Of a stretch of DNA of 64,000 nucleotides, positions 1-8,959 are shown piece by piece (position 1 is the stretch's first letter; each line of letters opens with the position of its first letter). The notes under the pieces are model-generated. The model searched no databases. It was not told the origin of the DNA and saw only the letters and a list, made by a program, of their open reading frames with translations. The position numbers were made by a program, and so were the translations under genes. The stretch lies in the NCBI RefSeq assembly GCF_021261325.1, contig NZ_JAJSBI010000036.1:25371-89370 (forward strand), in the 5' to 3' direction. The DNA is from Streptomyces guryensis (GTDB taxonomy: Bacteria; Actinomycetota; Actinomycetes; Streptomycetales; Streptomycetaceae).

Positions 1-37
1 CGTTCGGGGACGGCACGTTCGGGGACGGCACGCCCGG
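1..37. repeat. 15-bp tandem repeat in glycosyltransferase tail
   Basis: The unit CGTTCGGGGACGGCA occurs twice in tandem and a third copy begins. It encodes the repeated VPSPN peptide of the proline-rich C-terminus. The array may continue outside the window. Confidence 0.7.
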
Positions 38-1411
38 GTGCGGACCCGGGCGCTGCGGCAGCGGGGGCAGCGGCTGGTACGCCTGCTGCTGGTACTGCTG
101 CGGGTGCGGGGCCGTCGCATCGGTCGGCGAGGACGGGGTGTGCGAGGCCACCACCGTGGAGTGCCCGCTGTCGCCCTTGTCGGGGAAGACCCACGCGCGG
201 AAGAGCAGGAAGCGCAGCACGGTCGCCGCGAGGTTGGCGGCGACCAGCACCGCCAGCTCGGTGGAGTGCCCGGGTTCGGACGTCGCCGCGTTCAGGGCGG
301 CGAGCGAACCGCTGGTCAGGGCGAGGCCGATGCCGAAGACGACCAGGCCCTGCGCCTGGTGACGGACGGCGCCGCCGCTGCCGCGCACTCCGAAGGTGAG
401 GCGCCGGTTGGCCGCCGTGTTGGCGACCGCGGAGACCAGCAGAGCCAGCGCGTTGGCGACCTGCGAGCCGCCGAACTGGCGGAAGAGGCTGTAGAGGACG
501 AGATAGAACAGGGTCGACAGTCCGCCGACGACACAGAACCCGACGAGCTGGCGGGCCAGCCCCTTCGGTACGTCCTGGATGTCGCGGTCGCGCGGGTCGT
601 CGCCGAAGGGCCGGGTGATCCGGTCCAGCGGCAGCGACCCGGTGGCCAGGGCCTTGCCCACGCGCCACACCCCCTTGAGGTCCTCGGTCGCCGTCTTCAC
701 GATGTGGACGGTCGAGTCCGGGTCGTCGACCCAGTCGACGGGAACTTCGTGGATCCGCAGGCCGGCGCGTTCGGCGAGCACCAGCATCTCCGTGTCGAAG
801 AACCAGCCGGTGTCCTCGACCATCGGCAGCAGCACCTGCGCGACGTCACGCCGGATCGCCTTGAAGCCGCACTGCGCGTCGGAGAAGCGGGCCTGCAGCG
901 AGCCACGCAGGATCAGGTTGTACGCCCGGCTGATGAACTCCCGCTTGGGACCGCGCACCACGCGGGAGGAGCGGGCCAGCCGGGAGCCGATCGCCAGGTC
1001 CGAGTGACCGGAGATCAGCGGCGCCACCAGCGGCAGCAGGGCGTTGAGGTCGGTGGAGAGGTCCACGTCCATGTAGGCGAGGATCGGCGCCTCGGAAGCG
1101 GACCACACCGTCCGCAGGGCGCGACCCCGGCCCTTCTGCTCCAGTCGGAAGTTGGAGACCTCGGCGATCTCCGCCTCCAGCCGCGCCGCCACCAGCGGGG
1201 TGGTGTCCGTGGACGCGTTGTCCGCGATCGTGATGCGGAACGCGTACGGGAACGTGCGCTTGAGGTGGTCGTGCAGTCTCTGCACACACGGCTGGAGGTC
1301 CTTCTCCTCGTTGTAGACGGGGATCACTACGTCCAGGACAGGCGTACCGGCGTCGCCGGCCGGGAGGTGCTCCCGCGCCGGCAGAGTGCCGGGAGAAGAG
1401 TCGGTTCGCAT
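1..1411 (-). CDS. GT2 glycosyltransferase with C-terminal GtrA membrane domain (3' end beyond window)
   Basis: The protein reads from ATG at 1411 leftward past base 1, giving about 470 visible residues. Residues about 25-250 are a GT2 (dolichyl-phosphate mannosyltransferase-like) domain: a VIPVYNEE opening strand and a DVDLSTD nucleotide-sugar/metal motif near residue 112. A GtrA-like four-helix membrane domain follows (about residues 280-400). Known family members move a sugar from a nucleotide donor to polyprenyl phosphate and flip or present it for envelope glycosylation or protein O-mannosylation. The tail after about residue 415 is rich in Pro, Gln and Tyr and ends in repeated VPSPN units at the window edge. 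It lies just upstream of nothing in its own strand inside the window; the kinase gene sits 14 bases beyond its start. The exact substrate cannot be read from sequence. Confidence 0.9.
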   Translation of the reverse strand, partial: MRTDSSPGTLPAREHLPAGDAGTPVLDVVIPVYNEEKDLQPCVQRLHDHLKRTFPYAFRITIADNASTDTTPLVAARLEAEIAEVSNFRLEQKGRGRALRTVWSASEAPILAYMDVDLSTDLNALLPLVAPLISGHSDLAIGSRLARSSRVVRGPKREFISRAYNLILRGSLQARFSDAQCGFKAIRRDVAQVLLPMVEDTGWFFDTEMLVLAERAGLRIHEVPVDWVDDPDSTVHIVKTATEDLKGVWRVGKALATGSLPLDRITRPFGDDPRDRDIQDVPKGLARQLVGFCVVGGLSTLFYLVLYSLFRQFGGSQVANALALLVSAVANTAANRRLTFGVRGSGGAVRHQAQGLVVFGIGLALTSGSLAALNAATSEPGHSTELAVLVAANLAATVLRFLLFRAWVFPDKGDSGHSTVVASHTPSSPTDATAPHPQQYQQQAYQPLPPLPQRPGPHPGVPSPNVPSPN

Positions 1412-1425
1412 GGGAACGACTCTGG

Positions 1426-3096
1426 TCAAGTGCCCTGTTGCACCCATGTGGTGGCACTGTGGTCTGCCTGTGAGTGCGATTGCCAGTTCGTTTCGGGGGC
1501 CGGTCGGGGCAGCACCGGGGCAAGGGCCGGCAGATGCACGGTGAACACCGTGCGCCCCGGAACGCTGTCCACGGTCACGGCACCGCCGTGCGCGGTCGCC
1601 ACGGCCTGCACGATCGCCAGACCGAGGCCGGTCGACCCGGAGGCGCGGGAGCGCGACGAATCACCGCGCGCGAACCGCTCGAAGACGTGCGGCAGCAACT
1701 CCGCCGGAATCCCCTGCCCGTTGTCCTCGACGTCCACGCACATCCACGGGCCGCGGCGTTGCACGCGTGCGGTGACCGTCGTACCGGGCGGGGTGTGCTT
1801 GCGGGCGTTGCCGAGGAGGTTGACGAGCACCTGCTGGATCCTGGCGGCGTCCGCGGACACCAGGGCGGGCTCGTCCGGCAGGTCGAGCCGCCAGTTGTGG
1901 TCCATGCCCGCCGCGCGGGAGTCGCTGACCGTGTCGACGACCAGCGGGATCAGGTCGGTCTGCTCGAACTGCAGCGGCCGTCCGGCGTCGAGTCGGGCCA
2001 GGAGGAGGAGGTCTTCCACGAGCAGTGTCATCCGGCCCGCCTCGGACTCGATACGGCCGAGGGCGTGCCGGGTGTCGGGGCCGACCTGCTCTCTGCCGCG
2101 TCTGGTCAGCTCGGCGTAGCCGCGGATGGAGGCGAGGGGAGTACGCAGTTCGTGGCTGGCGTCGGCGACGAACTGCCGCACCCGCATCTCACTCTGCTGC
2201 CGCGAGTGCAGCGCACCGTGAACGTGGTCCAGCATCCGGTTGAGCGCGGCCCCGACCTGCCCCACCTCGGTGCGCGGATCGGTCTCGGACTCGGCGACAC
2301 GCTCGCTGAGGTTCACCTCGCCGGTGTGGAGGGGGAGTTCGGAGACCCGGGTGGCGGTGGCGGCGACGCGGCGCAGAGGGCGGGTGGCTACGCCTACGAG
2401 GACGTAGCCGGCGATTACGGCGGCACCGAGACCGGCGGCGGTGACGCATACCTCGACGAGGATGAGGGTGTTGATGGTGCCGTCGTCCTCGGCGGTGGGG
2501 AGGGCGACGTAGTACGAGTCGCTGCCGTCCTCGCTCGTGACGTACTGGACGCGGTATTCCCCAAGCCCCGGAACGTTCACGGAGTGCGCCTTGTAGTCCT
2601 TCGCGACGGAGGAGATGGCCGCCTTCTGCGCCGAATCGAGGCCGCCCGCGCTCATGTCCTTGAACGCACCGTTGCTGTCCTTCGTCTGCTCGGCGATGGC
2701 GGCACTCGCGATCTTGCCATTCTGGAGGTACGCGGCGATGGTCTTGGGCTGCGTCGGGGGAAGCTTGACGAATTTCGCGGCCTTGGCGCTCGCCGGCGTG
2801 TTGTCATTCCAGGGCGCCTTGTCGTCCGAGTTGGCAGGGCCGTTCGGGTTCTCGCCCCGGCCGACGGGCGGCTGCTTGCCGTCCATGCGGCCGCCGACCG
2901 CGCGCATGGCGACATCCTTCACCTTAAGGTCGAGCTGCTGGTACAGGTGGGATCTGAGAGCAAGGGTCGTTACCGTCCCGATCACCGCACACACAACGGC
3001 GATCAGCACCACCGACGCGACGACGAGCCGCGCCCGCAGGGTGCGCGGCTGTCCCGCTCGTCGCTTCTGCGTAGGCGGTCGTCGTCGTCCGCTCAT
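1426..3096 (-). CDS. Membrane sensor histidine kinase (HAMP, HisKA, HATPase)
   Basis: 556 residues. A transmembrane helix at about 25-45 and a second at about 215-240 bracket an extracytoplasmic sensor domain of about 170 residues. A HAMP linker follows, then the phosphoacceptor box SHELRTPL with His at about 315, and a HATPase domain with N-box (LLGNARKH), DNGQGIP and GLGLAI motifs. It should autophosphorylate on His and pass phosphate to the OmpR-type regulator directly upstream; its ATG overlaps the regulator stop as ATGA (3093-3096), so the pair is translationally coupled. The sensor domain has no recognisable ligand-binding motif, so the stimulus is unknown. Confidence 0.95.
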   Translation of the reverse strand: MSGRRRPPTQKRRAGQPRTLRARLVVASVVLIAVVCAVIGTVTTLALRSHLYQQLDLKVKDVAMRAVGGRMDGKQPPVGRGENPNGPANSDDKAPWNDNTPASAKAAKFVKLPPTQPKTIAAYLQNGKIASAAIAEQTKDSNGAFKDMSAGGLDSAQKAAISSVAKDYKAHSVNVPGLGEYRVQYVTSEDGSDSYYVALPTAEDDGTINTLILVEVCVTAAGLGAAVIAGYVLVGVATRPLRRVAATATRVSELPLHTGEVNLSERVAESETDPRTEVGQVGAALNRMLDHVHGALHSRQQSEMRVRQFVADASHELRTPLASIRGYAELTRRGREQVGPDTRHALGRIESEAGRMTLLVEDLLLLARLDAGRPLQFEQTDLIPLVVDTVSDSRAAGMDHNWRLDLPDEPALVSADAARIQQVLVNLLGNARKHTPPGTTVTARVQRRGPWMCVDVEDNGQGIPAELLPHVFERFARGDSSRSRASGSTGLGLAIVQAVATAHGGAVTVDSVPGRTVFTVHLPALAPVLPRPAPETNWQSHSQADHSATTWVQQGT

Positions 3097-3833
3097 GACA
3101 CGGCAGGCTTGATCAGATAACCGGCCCCACGCCGGGTGTGGATCATCGGCTCACGACCGGCGTCGATCTTGCGCCGCAGATAGGAGATGTAGAGCTCGAC
3201 CACATTGGCCTGCCCGCCGAAGTCGTACGACCACACCCGGTCGAGTATCTGCGCCTTGCTGAGTACGCGCCGCGGGTTGCGCATCAGGAAGCGCAGCAGC
3301 TCGAACTCGGTGGCGGTGAGGTGTATGCCCTCGCCCGCCCGGCTGACCTCGTGACTGTCCTCGTCCAGCGTCAGGTCACCCACGACGAGCACGGAGTCCG
3401 AGCGCCGGTCTGCCGCACCGGAGCGCCGGATCAGCCCCCGCAGCCGAGCAACGACCTCTTCCAGGCTGAACGGCTTGGTGACGTAGTCGTCGCCACCGGC
3501 GGTGAGACCCGCGATCCGGTCCTCCACCGCGTCCTTTGCGGTGAGGAAGAGGACGGGAACGTCCGGCAGTTCACGGCGCAGACGCCCCAGGACGGTCAGC
3601 CCGTCCATGTCCGGCAGCATCATGTCGAGGACGACGGCGTCGGGCCGGAACTCCCGCGCGGTCTGGAGGGCACCCGTGCCATCCCCCGCACTCCGGATCT
3701 GCCATCCCTCATAGCGAAGGGCCATGGACAGCAGCTCGGTGATCGACAGCTCGTCGTCCACCACAAGCACTCGGACGGGGCTCCCGTCCGGCCTCAGCAG
3801 TTCGGTGCGCCCCTGGGGCGAGGTCGTGGTCAT
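3093..3833 (-). CDS. OmpR-family response regulator
   Basis: 246 residues from ATG 3833. The receiver domain (about 15-130) carries VLVVDDE, the phosphoacceptor in VVLDMMLPDMDG, and KPFS with the conserved Lys. The C-terminal winged helix (about 150-240) has the typical VVELYISYLRRKID recognition region and RRGAGYLI end. A longer frame from GTG 3902 has a GAGAGG ribosome site, but the extra 23 codons have poor third-position GC, so the shorter start is preferred although its own ribosome site is weak. It is the partner of the overlapping kinase. Targets are unknown. Confidence 0.93.
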   Translation of the reverse strand: MTTTSPQGRTELLRPDGSPVRVLVVDDELSITELLSMALRYEGWQIRSAGDGTGALQTAREFRPDAVVLDMMLPDMDGLTVLGRLRRELPDVPVLFLTAKDAVEDRIAGLTAGGDDYVTKPFSLEEVVARLRGLIRRSGAADRRSDSVLVVGDLTLDEDSHEVSRAGEGIHLTATEFELLRFLMRNPRRVLSKAQILDRVWSYDFGGQANVVELYISYLRRKIDAGREPMIHTRRGAGYLIKPAVS

Positions 3834-4016
3834 GGTGGACACACTGTCTGGATCCTCTGAGAGCACCCTTTCGGCAACCTGTGATTTCCCTGAGAAACGC
3901 ACAGGCGCCTCTCAGGCAACTCCTGGGAAGCCCCTGACCTGCGGCGCTGCGCGTGGCCCGGGCTCCATCAACGGTGGGACGGTGTTGATCAGGGCGTAAA
4001 GCCTGCCTGTGGACTC

Positions 4017-4901
4017 TCACAGCCCGAACAGCCGTGCCCCGTTGTCATGGCACACGGCCCGCAGCCACTCCTCCCCCATGCCCAGCCGCTCCAGCGCGTG
4101 CAGCTGATGGACGTACGGATACGGGAGGTTGGGAAAGTCGCTGCCCAGCAGGATCCGGTCGCCGAGGCCGGCGAGCCGTGGCAGCGCCCGCCGCGGGAAC
4201 GGCGCGAACCGCTCGCCGAAGTCCGTGAACGCCATCGTCGTGTCCAGCCGCACCTCCCGGTACCGCTCGGCAAGGTCGAGGAAGTCCTCGTACTCCGGCA
4301 TCCCCATGTGCGCGACGACCAGCCGCAGCCCGGGATGCCGGGCGAGCACCCGCCCGACCGGCTCGGGCCCGGTGTGCTTGCCGGGCGCGGGACCCGAACC
4401 GCAGTGCATCACCACCGGAACTCCCGCCTCGGCCAGCAACCCCCAGGCAGGGTCCAGGAGTTCACTCGCCGGGTCGTACGCCCCCACCTGAACGTGCGCC
4501 TTGAAGACCCGCGCCCCCGCGTCGAGGGCTTCCTGGACGTAGGCCTCGACGCCGGCCTCCGGAAAGAGGGTTGAGGTGTGCAGACAGTCGGGGGTGCGGG
4601 CGGCGAAGTCCACAGCCCAGCTGTTGAGCCACTGCGCCATGCCGGGCTTGTGCGGGTAGAGCATGGCGGTGAAGCGGCGCACGCCCAACTCCCTTATCAG
4701 CGCGACCCGTTCCGCTTCCTCCTTCCGGTAGGTGATCGGCCATTCGACGCCGCCGGTCAGCGGCCCCAGCGAGTCGAAGTAGCTCCACACCTTGTGCAGC
4801 ACCCGCTCGGGCATGAAGTGGGTGTGCACGTCGACCAGCCCGGGCAGCCCGAGCCGCTTCCAGAACCGCCGGACCTCGTCCGCCTCGCTTCCCTCGGTCA
4901 T
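4017..4901 (-). CDS. Amidohydrolase-2 family metal-dependent hydrolase
   Basis: 294 residues from ATG 4901. The TIM-barrel metal sites are visible in order: DVHTHF near the N-terminus, VMHCGSG, VVAHMG and LLGSDFPN. This matches the amidohydrolase_2 (PF04909-type) family, which includes decarboxylases and lactone hydrolases; the substrate is not predictable. The ATG overlaps the stop of the preceding monooxygenase-like gene as ATGA (4898-4901), indicating coupled translation. A longer in-frame extension upstream runs through that gene and was rejected for this reason. Confidence 0.88.
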   Translation of the reverse strand: MTEGSEADEVRRFWKRLGLPGLVDVHTHFMPERVLHKVWSYFDSLGPLTGGVEWPITYRKEEAERVALIRELGVRRFTAMLYPHKPGMAQWLNSWAVDFAARTPDCLHTSTLFPEAGVEAYVQEALDAGARVFKAHVQVGAYDPASELLDPAWGLLAEAGVPVVMHCGSGPAPGKHTGPEPVGRVLARHPGLRLVVAHMGMPEYEDFLDLAERYREVRLDTTMAFTDFGERFAPFPRRALPRLAGLGDRILLGSDFPNLPYPYVHQLHALERLGMGEEWLRAVCHDNGARLFGL

Positions 4902-5248
4902 GCGCCGGTCCGCTCGAACCCGTGGCTGTGCTCGACCTTGGCGATGTGCAGGGAGTAACGCTCGTACCAGTGCTCCCGCCCGTATGCCTTGGCGACCCGG
5001 TGCTCGGTGTGGTTGCGCCATGCCTCGATCCCGGCCAGATCCCGGAAGTAGGCGACGGTGACGGAGAGCCCGCCGGGCGTGCCGGCGTAATCCTCACCGA
5101 GGAACCCCGGAATCTCCTTCACCAGCTCGCTCAGGCGCTCGGCGGTCTCGCCGTACCCGCCGTCCTCCTCGACGTGCACGGAGGTGAAGACAACGGCGTA
5201 ATAGGGCGGCTCATGGGCGGGGACAGGGACAACGCGTTGATCGATCAT
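4898..5248 (-). CDS. Antibiotic biosynthesis monooxygenase-like (ABM fold) protein
   Basis: 116 residues from ATG 5248; a GTG nine bases upstream is an alternative start because GAAGGA lies between the two. The sequence (YYAVVFTSV at the start, ERLSELVKEIPGFLG, VTVAYFRDLAGIEAWRNH, HAREH-like end) fits the small dimeric ferredoxin-like ABM/DUF4188 type proteins, including heme-degrading-like and quinone-type monooxygenases. It forms a two-gene unit with the amidohydrolase. No heme-binding residues can be assigned with confidence. Confidence 0.8.
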   Translation of the reverse strand: MIDQRVVPVPAHEPPYYAVVFTSVHVEEDGGYGETAERLSELVKEIPGFLGEDYAGTPGGLSVTVAYFRDLAGIEAWRNHTEHRVAKAYGREHWYERYSLHIAKVEHSHGFERTGA

Positions 5249-5379
5249 GTCCTTCACGATCGCCCCCGGCCCGCCCCCCGTCCACCCTCCTTGCCGAAAG
5301 GGATCCACAAGGGATCCGGCTCTTGACCGTTCCACACCGCGCCTTCCGCGCCGCACCGCCCCACGTTCTCGTCATGCCG

Positions 5380-5822
5380 TCAGAACAACCCGCCCCGCAC
5401 TCCCGCAGCCTCCTTGAACTCCCGTACAGGAACCGTGAATCCACTCTCACCTGCAACCGGCACGACCTCCCACCCGGTCATCAGCCGGGTGTCGAGCACC
5501 ACGACCCCGCGTCCGGTCGCGAGATGCAGGTCCGGACCGGCGGCCGCCCCCAGTTCGCCGCCGACTGATCCGCCGGCGACCAGCTCGCGCACCTCACCGA
5601 CCGCTGACAGCAACCCGGCGAGCCCGAACACCTCCACGTGATCGACGACTTGGCAGGGCTCCCTCACCAATGACTCGGGCCAGTCGGCCAACCCCACAGC
5701 CCGCCCGTGCAGCGCCTCGACCCCGGCCGCCCGCGCCGCGGCCACCTCCGGGCAATGCTGACCGCACCGCACGCTTCTCGGCGTACGGAATCCGGTCGGG
5801 CACCTGGAGCGGATCACCGCTC
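5380..5822 (-). pseudogene. Truncated, frameshifted copy of the DUF2797 gene
   Basis: The C-terminal half of the protein encoded at 7315-8199 is repeated here: shared blocks include WPESL.REPCQ, AAGPDLHL, GRGVVVLDTRLM.GWE and a final GLF. The block VPDRIPYAEKRAVRS is present at 5770-5812, but in a different frame from the rest. At least one frameshift therefore lies near 5725-5755. Homology stops just beyond 5812, so the N-terminal half, with its cysteines and KVGIT-type motif, is absent. No start codon is appropriate. This is a partial gene duplication that has decayed, although the long open 3' part could still be expressed as a fragment. Confidence 0.85.
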
Positions 5823-6080
5823 GCCTGGGGCGAACTGACGAGCCGAATCCGTGTCCCGGCGGATTTGGGTTCGCCGCACATCTCTACTGCATCGCGCCCT
5901 GCCAGAAAGCGACTATCGGGGATATCGGGAGCAGAAACGCAGGTATTCCCGCTCGCCAGAGACATGGCGGGACGATTCCGCGAGGTCACACGATTGGCCG
6001 CGCCCGAGATGAAGCCTGCCGCAGGAGTAGGCAGAGTGATGGACACGGGGGCAACACAACCAACACGCCTGGAGATATCC

Positions 6081-6275
6081 ATGTCACGAATACTCGCGAT
6101 CGGCGCCGTCCTTGGCATCGCTCTCGCAACCGCGTCTGCCACGGCCGGATCCGCGATGGCCGCGCCGTCAGCCCTTCACACCGCCACAAAGGCCACAACG
6201 GTCCAGTCCAGCCCGCTCGCCTATCACCACGATGATGATGGCGACTGCGACGGCGTCGGCAACCAGTGCGCATGA
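6081..6275 (+). CDS. Small secreted acidic peptide
   Basis: 64 residues from ATG 6081 with a GGAG ribosome site at 6071-6074. Residues 1-28 form a Sec signal peptide (basic start, hydrophobic core, AMAAPSA cleavage region). The predicted mature peptide ends in a short HHDDDGDCDGVGNQCA tail with two cysteines and five aspartates, reminiscent of a metal-binding (calcium-loop-like) segment. Its family is not recognised. Hairpins lie directly downstream. Confidence 0.75.
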   Translation: MSRILAIGAVLGIALATASATAGSAMAAPSALHTATKATTVQSSPLAYHHDDDGDCDGVGNQCA

Positions 6276-6301
6276 CACCTATCCCCGCGTGAGATAGGGG
6301 C

Positions 6302-6346
6302 AGGCAGAGGAGGAGGGCTTTATGCCTGTCATTTCCTCCTCTGCCT
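6302..6346 (+). terminator. Hairpin terminator after the small secreted peptide gene
   Basis: A perfect 13-bp inverted repeat (6302-6314 with 6334-6346) encloses a 19-base loop. A second small hairpin, CCTATC/GATAGG, lies just upstream at about 6279-6298. No long T tract follows, as is common in Streptomyces. Confidence 0.7.
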
Positions 6347-6734
6347 CCCTAACGCGCGACACTCACACTCTACGAATATGCCGTGGTCGGTGTCGGCCTC
6401 GCCATAGCCCCGGATCCAGGAGCCGGCCTGCTACAGCCGGAGCAGCCCAGAGGTCAGTCGGTTTGCCAATTCACTGCACATCTTGGTTATTGAAACGTTT
6501 GGTCGCCGCTCATGGCCAGCGTCCTTCGAAGTTGCCTGATTCAACGACCCCGCGGCCGGCCCGGCTTGGCGGGACATGGATGACCGAGCCGAGCACCAAC
6601 GCGCGGGCCGAGCCCTCACCATGGCCCTAGCGGCCCCGTTGGGGTCGGGCGCTGTTTCCCAGTGGCCAACCAGACAGGGCGACCGCGGCGGCACGCCCGG
6701 CGATCGCACGTCGTAGCACTGGGCAGCGTGCATC
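6347..6734. other. Intergenic stretch without a recognisable gene
   Basis: About 390 bases between the terminator and the right end of the IS remnant. Short open frames exist on both strands but none has a ribosome site, a recognisable motif or consistent codon bias. Confidence 0.5.
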
Positions 6735-7250
6735 TTGACTCCTCCCCCTCGCAAACGAGGGGGATACCTGGCTCAGACAGCCTCCGGGAGCGGCGCTCCC
6801 GGGGGCCTTACGCTGTCGGCACCGGCCGGCTGAGACCAGCCCGGACGAGCATCACGCGGGCGGAGTTCTTGTCCCGGGGGGACGCCGTTCCGCAGGCGGT
6901 GCAGGTATACGTTCGTTCGGACAGCGGCAGGGCGTGCTTGGCTCTCGCTCTCGCTCCGCTGGGGGTCCCCCCGCGCCCTTAAGAGCAGTGGGGAGCGCGC
7001 AGTCCATGGTGGTGTGGGCCGGCTGCACCAGGTGCACGATCCGGCCCTGCTTGCGGGCCATCTCCAGCAGAGCCCGTTTGGGGGCGCCGATCGCCGCGTC
7101 AGCGGGGTCGCCCGCAACACCCCCGGCACCGTCGCCGTCCGAGACCCGAAGGACGCGGACGGGCCAATACTCCAGGTCGCGCCAGGGGGGTGGCGCCGAC
7201 GGTGCCGCCGCAGCCGGGGTCTGGACAGCCTTCCTCCGCCTTACTGACCG
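6735..7250 (-). mobile_element. IS200/IS605-family remnant: degenerate tnpB C-terminus plus right end
   Basis: On the minus strand the segment encodes, in pieces, the C-terminus of a TnpB (IS605 OrfB) RNA-guided nuclease: ALLEMARKQGRIVHLVQP and TTMDCAL in one frame, then AKHALPLSERTYTCTACG and PRDKNSARVMLVRAG in another, ending at a TAA (6808-6810). About 50 extra bases between the two pieces break the first zinc-ribbon CxxC pair and shift the frame. Beyond the stop are two hairpins (6784-6802 and 6743-6764) and a TCAA (6738-6735, minus strand), the arrangement expected of an IS605-type right end. The N-terminal two thirds of tnpB and any tnpA are missing, so it is inactive. Confidence 0.75.
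6743..6764. repeat. Subterminal hairpin of the IS remnant
   Basis: Nine-base arms TCCCCCTCG / CGAGGGGGA with a CAAA loop. In IS200/IS605 elements such imperfect subterminal palindromes are recognised by TnpA and the 3' end of the guide RNA maps here; whether any RNA is made from this relic is unknown. Confidence 0.65.
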
Positions 7251-7314
7251 GCTCCCAACCTGAACCCCATGGCCGAGGCGCCGCGCGCCGGCCCGTCGAG
7301 ATTCGACCGACAAC

Positions 7315-8199
7315 TCAGAACAAGCCGTCCTGCGCGCTGGGTCCACGCTTGAACTCCTTTATCGGAAGGGTGAGTTCGCCCTCTCCTGCAGGTCCCTCGA
7401 CAGGAAGCAGCTCCCACCCCCGCATCAATCGCGTATCCAGCACAACGACCCCACGCCCGGCCACCAGATGCAGATCCGGCCCGGCCGCCGCAACCAACCG
7501 CCCGCTCACCGTCCCACCTGCGACAAGCTCGGTCACCTCCCCCACGGCGACCGGGACATTCGTGAGCCCGAAAACACCCGCGTGATCGACCGGTTGGCAG
7601 GGCTCACGGGCGAGTGACTCCGGCCAGCCGTCCAGTGCGAGCGCCCGCCCGTGCAACTCCTCGACCTCAGCCGCCCGCTCCGCAGCGGCCCCCGGCAACC
7701 CGGACCGCACCGCCCGCTTCTCGGCGTACGGAATCCGGTCGGGCACCCGGAGCGCGGCCCGCAGCAACTCCTCGGTGCGCCGCGCCGCCATCAGCGGCCC
7801 CACCCCCAGCCAGCTGAAGCACACCGCACCCTGCTCAAGCAGCCGGGCGGAGCCCCGCTCTTCGGCGGTGATCCCGACCTTGACCATGCCGGGTCCGAAC
7901 CACGCCAGATACACGTGGTACGGCCGCGGGTCGTCCGCGATCGTGTCGGCGGCCACCGAGTGCGCCCGGTCCAGCCGCGCACACTCCTCGCACCGCGCCC
8001 CCGTACTCCGCCCCGGCACGACCGCCCGCACCGGACACGCATGTCCCCGCGCTCCCACACACGTCCGCACACCCCCGTCCGCGACCCCGAAGGCCACCCG
8101 TTTCCCCCACGGCAGCGAGCTCACCCGCCCGCCGTCCCACACCAGCACGGGGCCGTCCCCCGACCACCGCAGTCCCGTGCATTTCCATGACTGTGCCAT
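7315..8199 (-). CDS. DUF2797 family protein
   Basis: 294 residues from ATG 8199. The N-terminal part (SWKCTGLRW...) contains Cys pairs (C.GARGHACP and CEECARLDRAHS) that look like a treble-clef zinc site. The centre has YHVYLAWFGPGMVKVGIT followed by RLLEQGA, resembling the GIY-YIG/T5orf172 strand arrangement, then IPYAEKRAVR. The C-terminal domain includes AAGPDLHL and GRGVVVLDTRLM. The family is conserved in actinomycetes but has no established function; a nucleic-acid role is inference from the GIY-YIG-like core. A broken copy of its C-terminal half lies at 5380-5822. Confidence 0.85.
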   Translation of the reverse strand: MAQSWKCTGLRWSGDGPVLVWDGGRVSSLPWGKRVAFGVADGGVRTCVGARGHACPVRAVVPGRSTGARCEECARLDRAHSVAADTIADDPRPYHVYLAWFGPGMVKVGITAEERGSARLLEQGAVCFSWLGVGPLMAARRTEELLRAALRVPDRIPYAEKRAVRSGLPGAAAERAAEVEELHGRALALDGWPESLAREPCQPVDHAGVFGLTNVPVAVGEVTELVAGGTVSGRLVAAAGPDLHLVAGRGVVVLDTRLMRGWELLPVEGPAGEGELTLPIKEFKRGPSAQDGLF

Positions 8200-8690
8200 C
8201 GCTCACGAGCGTAAGCGGGGGCACTGACAACGGCCTGGCGCGGCGGGAAGGGGATACCGCCCACGTCACCACAGGCGCGGTCACCGGAATCCTCAACCGC
8301 CTGGAACGCGCCGGCCACGTCACCCGCCGTCCCGACCCGGCGGACCGACGCCGGGTCCGCGTGACCGCCCTGTCAGACGCGGAGGTCCGCGCCTACGAGG
8401 TCTACGAGGTCTACGAGGTCTACGAGCCGTACTACGCCCGCCTGGACACACTCAAGGAAACCGCCATGAAGCCGCTCCTGCCCTCCCAGCCGAGCACCAC
8501 CACGGACGAACAACCTCGCCGAGGAGCACCACCATGGACGAACGACCTCGCCCCGCTGCTCGCCGCCTGGGACCTGGCAGACCCTGCTGCACACCCGGCC
8601 CTCGCCGACCCCGAGTGGCGGCATCTGCTGGACGAGATCGCCCACCCCCGCACCACCCAGGGGTTCCACTGCCCGGCGGCCGCCGCTTGA
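8187..8690 (+). pseudogene. MarR-family regulator remnant with internal repeat
   Basis: The frame contains a MarR winged-helix core: TTGAVTGILNRLERAGHV followed by RRPDPADRRRVRVTALS. The usual N-terminal dimerisation helices (about 50 residues) are missing, and the only available start overlaps the divergent DUF2797 gene by 13 bases. After the wing, a YEV repeat and a Pro/Thr-rich segment replace the expected C-terminal dimerisation helix. The last 55 residues (LAPLLAAWDLADP..., WRHLLDEIAHPRTT) may come from another protein. It is best read as a chimeric, decayed gene. Confidence 0.6.
8394..8426 (+). repeat. 9-bp tandem repeat in the MarR remnant
   Basis: Three perfect copies of TACGAGGTC followed by TACGAG encode YEVYEVYEVYE. 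Because the unit length is a multiple of three, copy-number change would preserve frame. Confidence 0.8.
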
Positions 8691-8742
8691 ACTCGTCCAG
8701 CTGTGTCCGCCATCTGTGTCGGTGTCAGATCCCGAAAAGCAC

Positions 8743-8771
8743 GAGGCCCCGGAGGAATCCTTCGGGGCCTC
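8743..8771. terminator. Hairpin terminator downstream of MarR remnant
   Basis: Nine-base stem GAGGCCCCG / CGGGGCCTC with an 11-base loop, the standard Streptomyces GAGGCCCC-type terminator. Confidence 0.7.
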
Positions 8772-8959
8772 AAATGCGTGTGAAATCAACAGGATTCGGG
8801 CCTGCTACGGGCCGGAGCAACGATGCCCGGTTCCCCCGGTTGAGCGTCATTGCCCCCGTATGCCAGCTCCGAAGAGCGCGGCGGCACATATCGGATTAGC
8901 CTCCCAAATGAGCGCCCAGTGGATCTTTGATGTGCGCTCCATTCACCCAAGGAGGAGTC

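Noticed and set aside
3834..3902. Longer start (GTG 3902) for the OmpR regulator
   Set aside because: Has a ribosome-like GAGAGG, but its 23 codons have low third-position GC unlike the rest of the gene.
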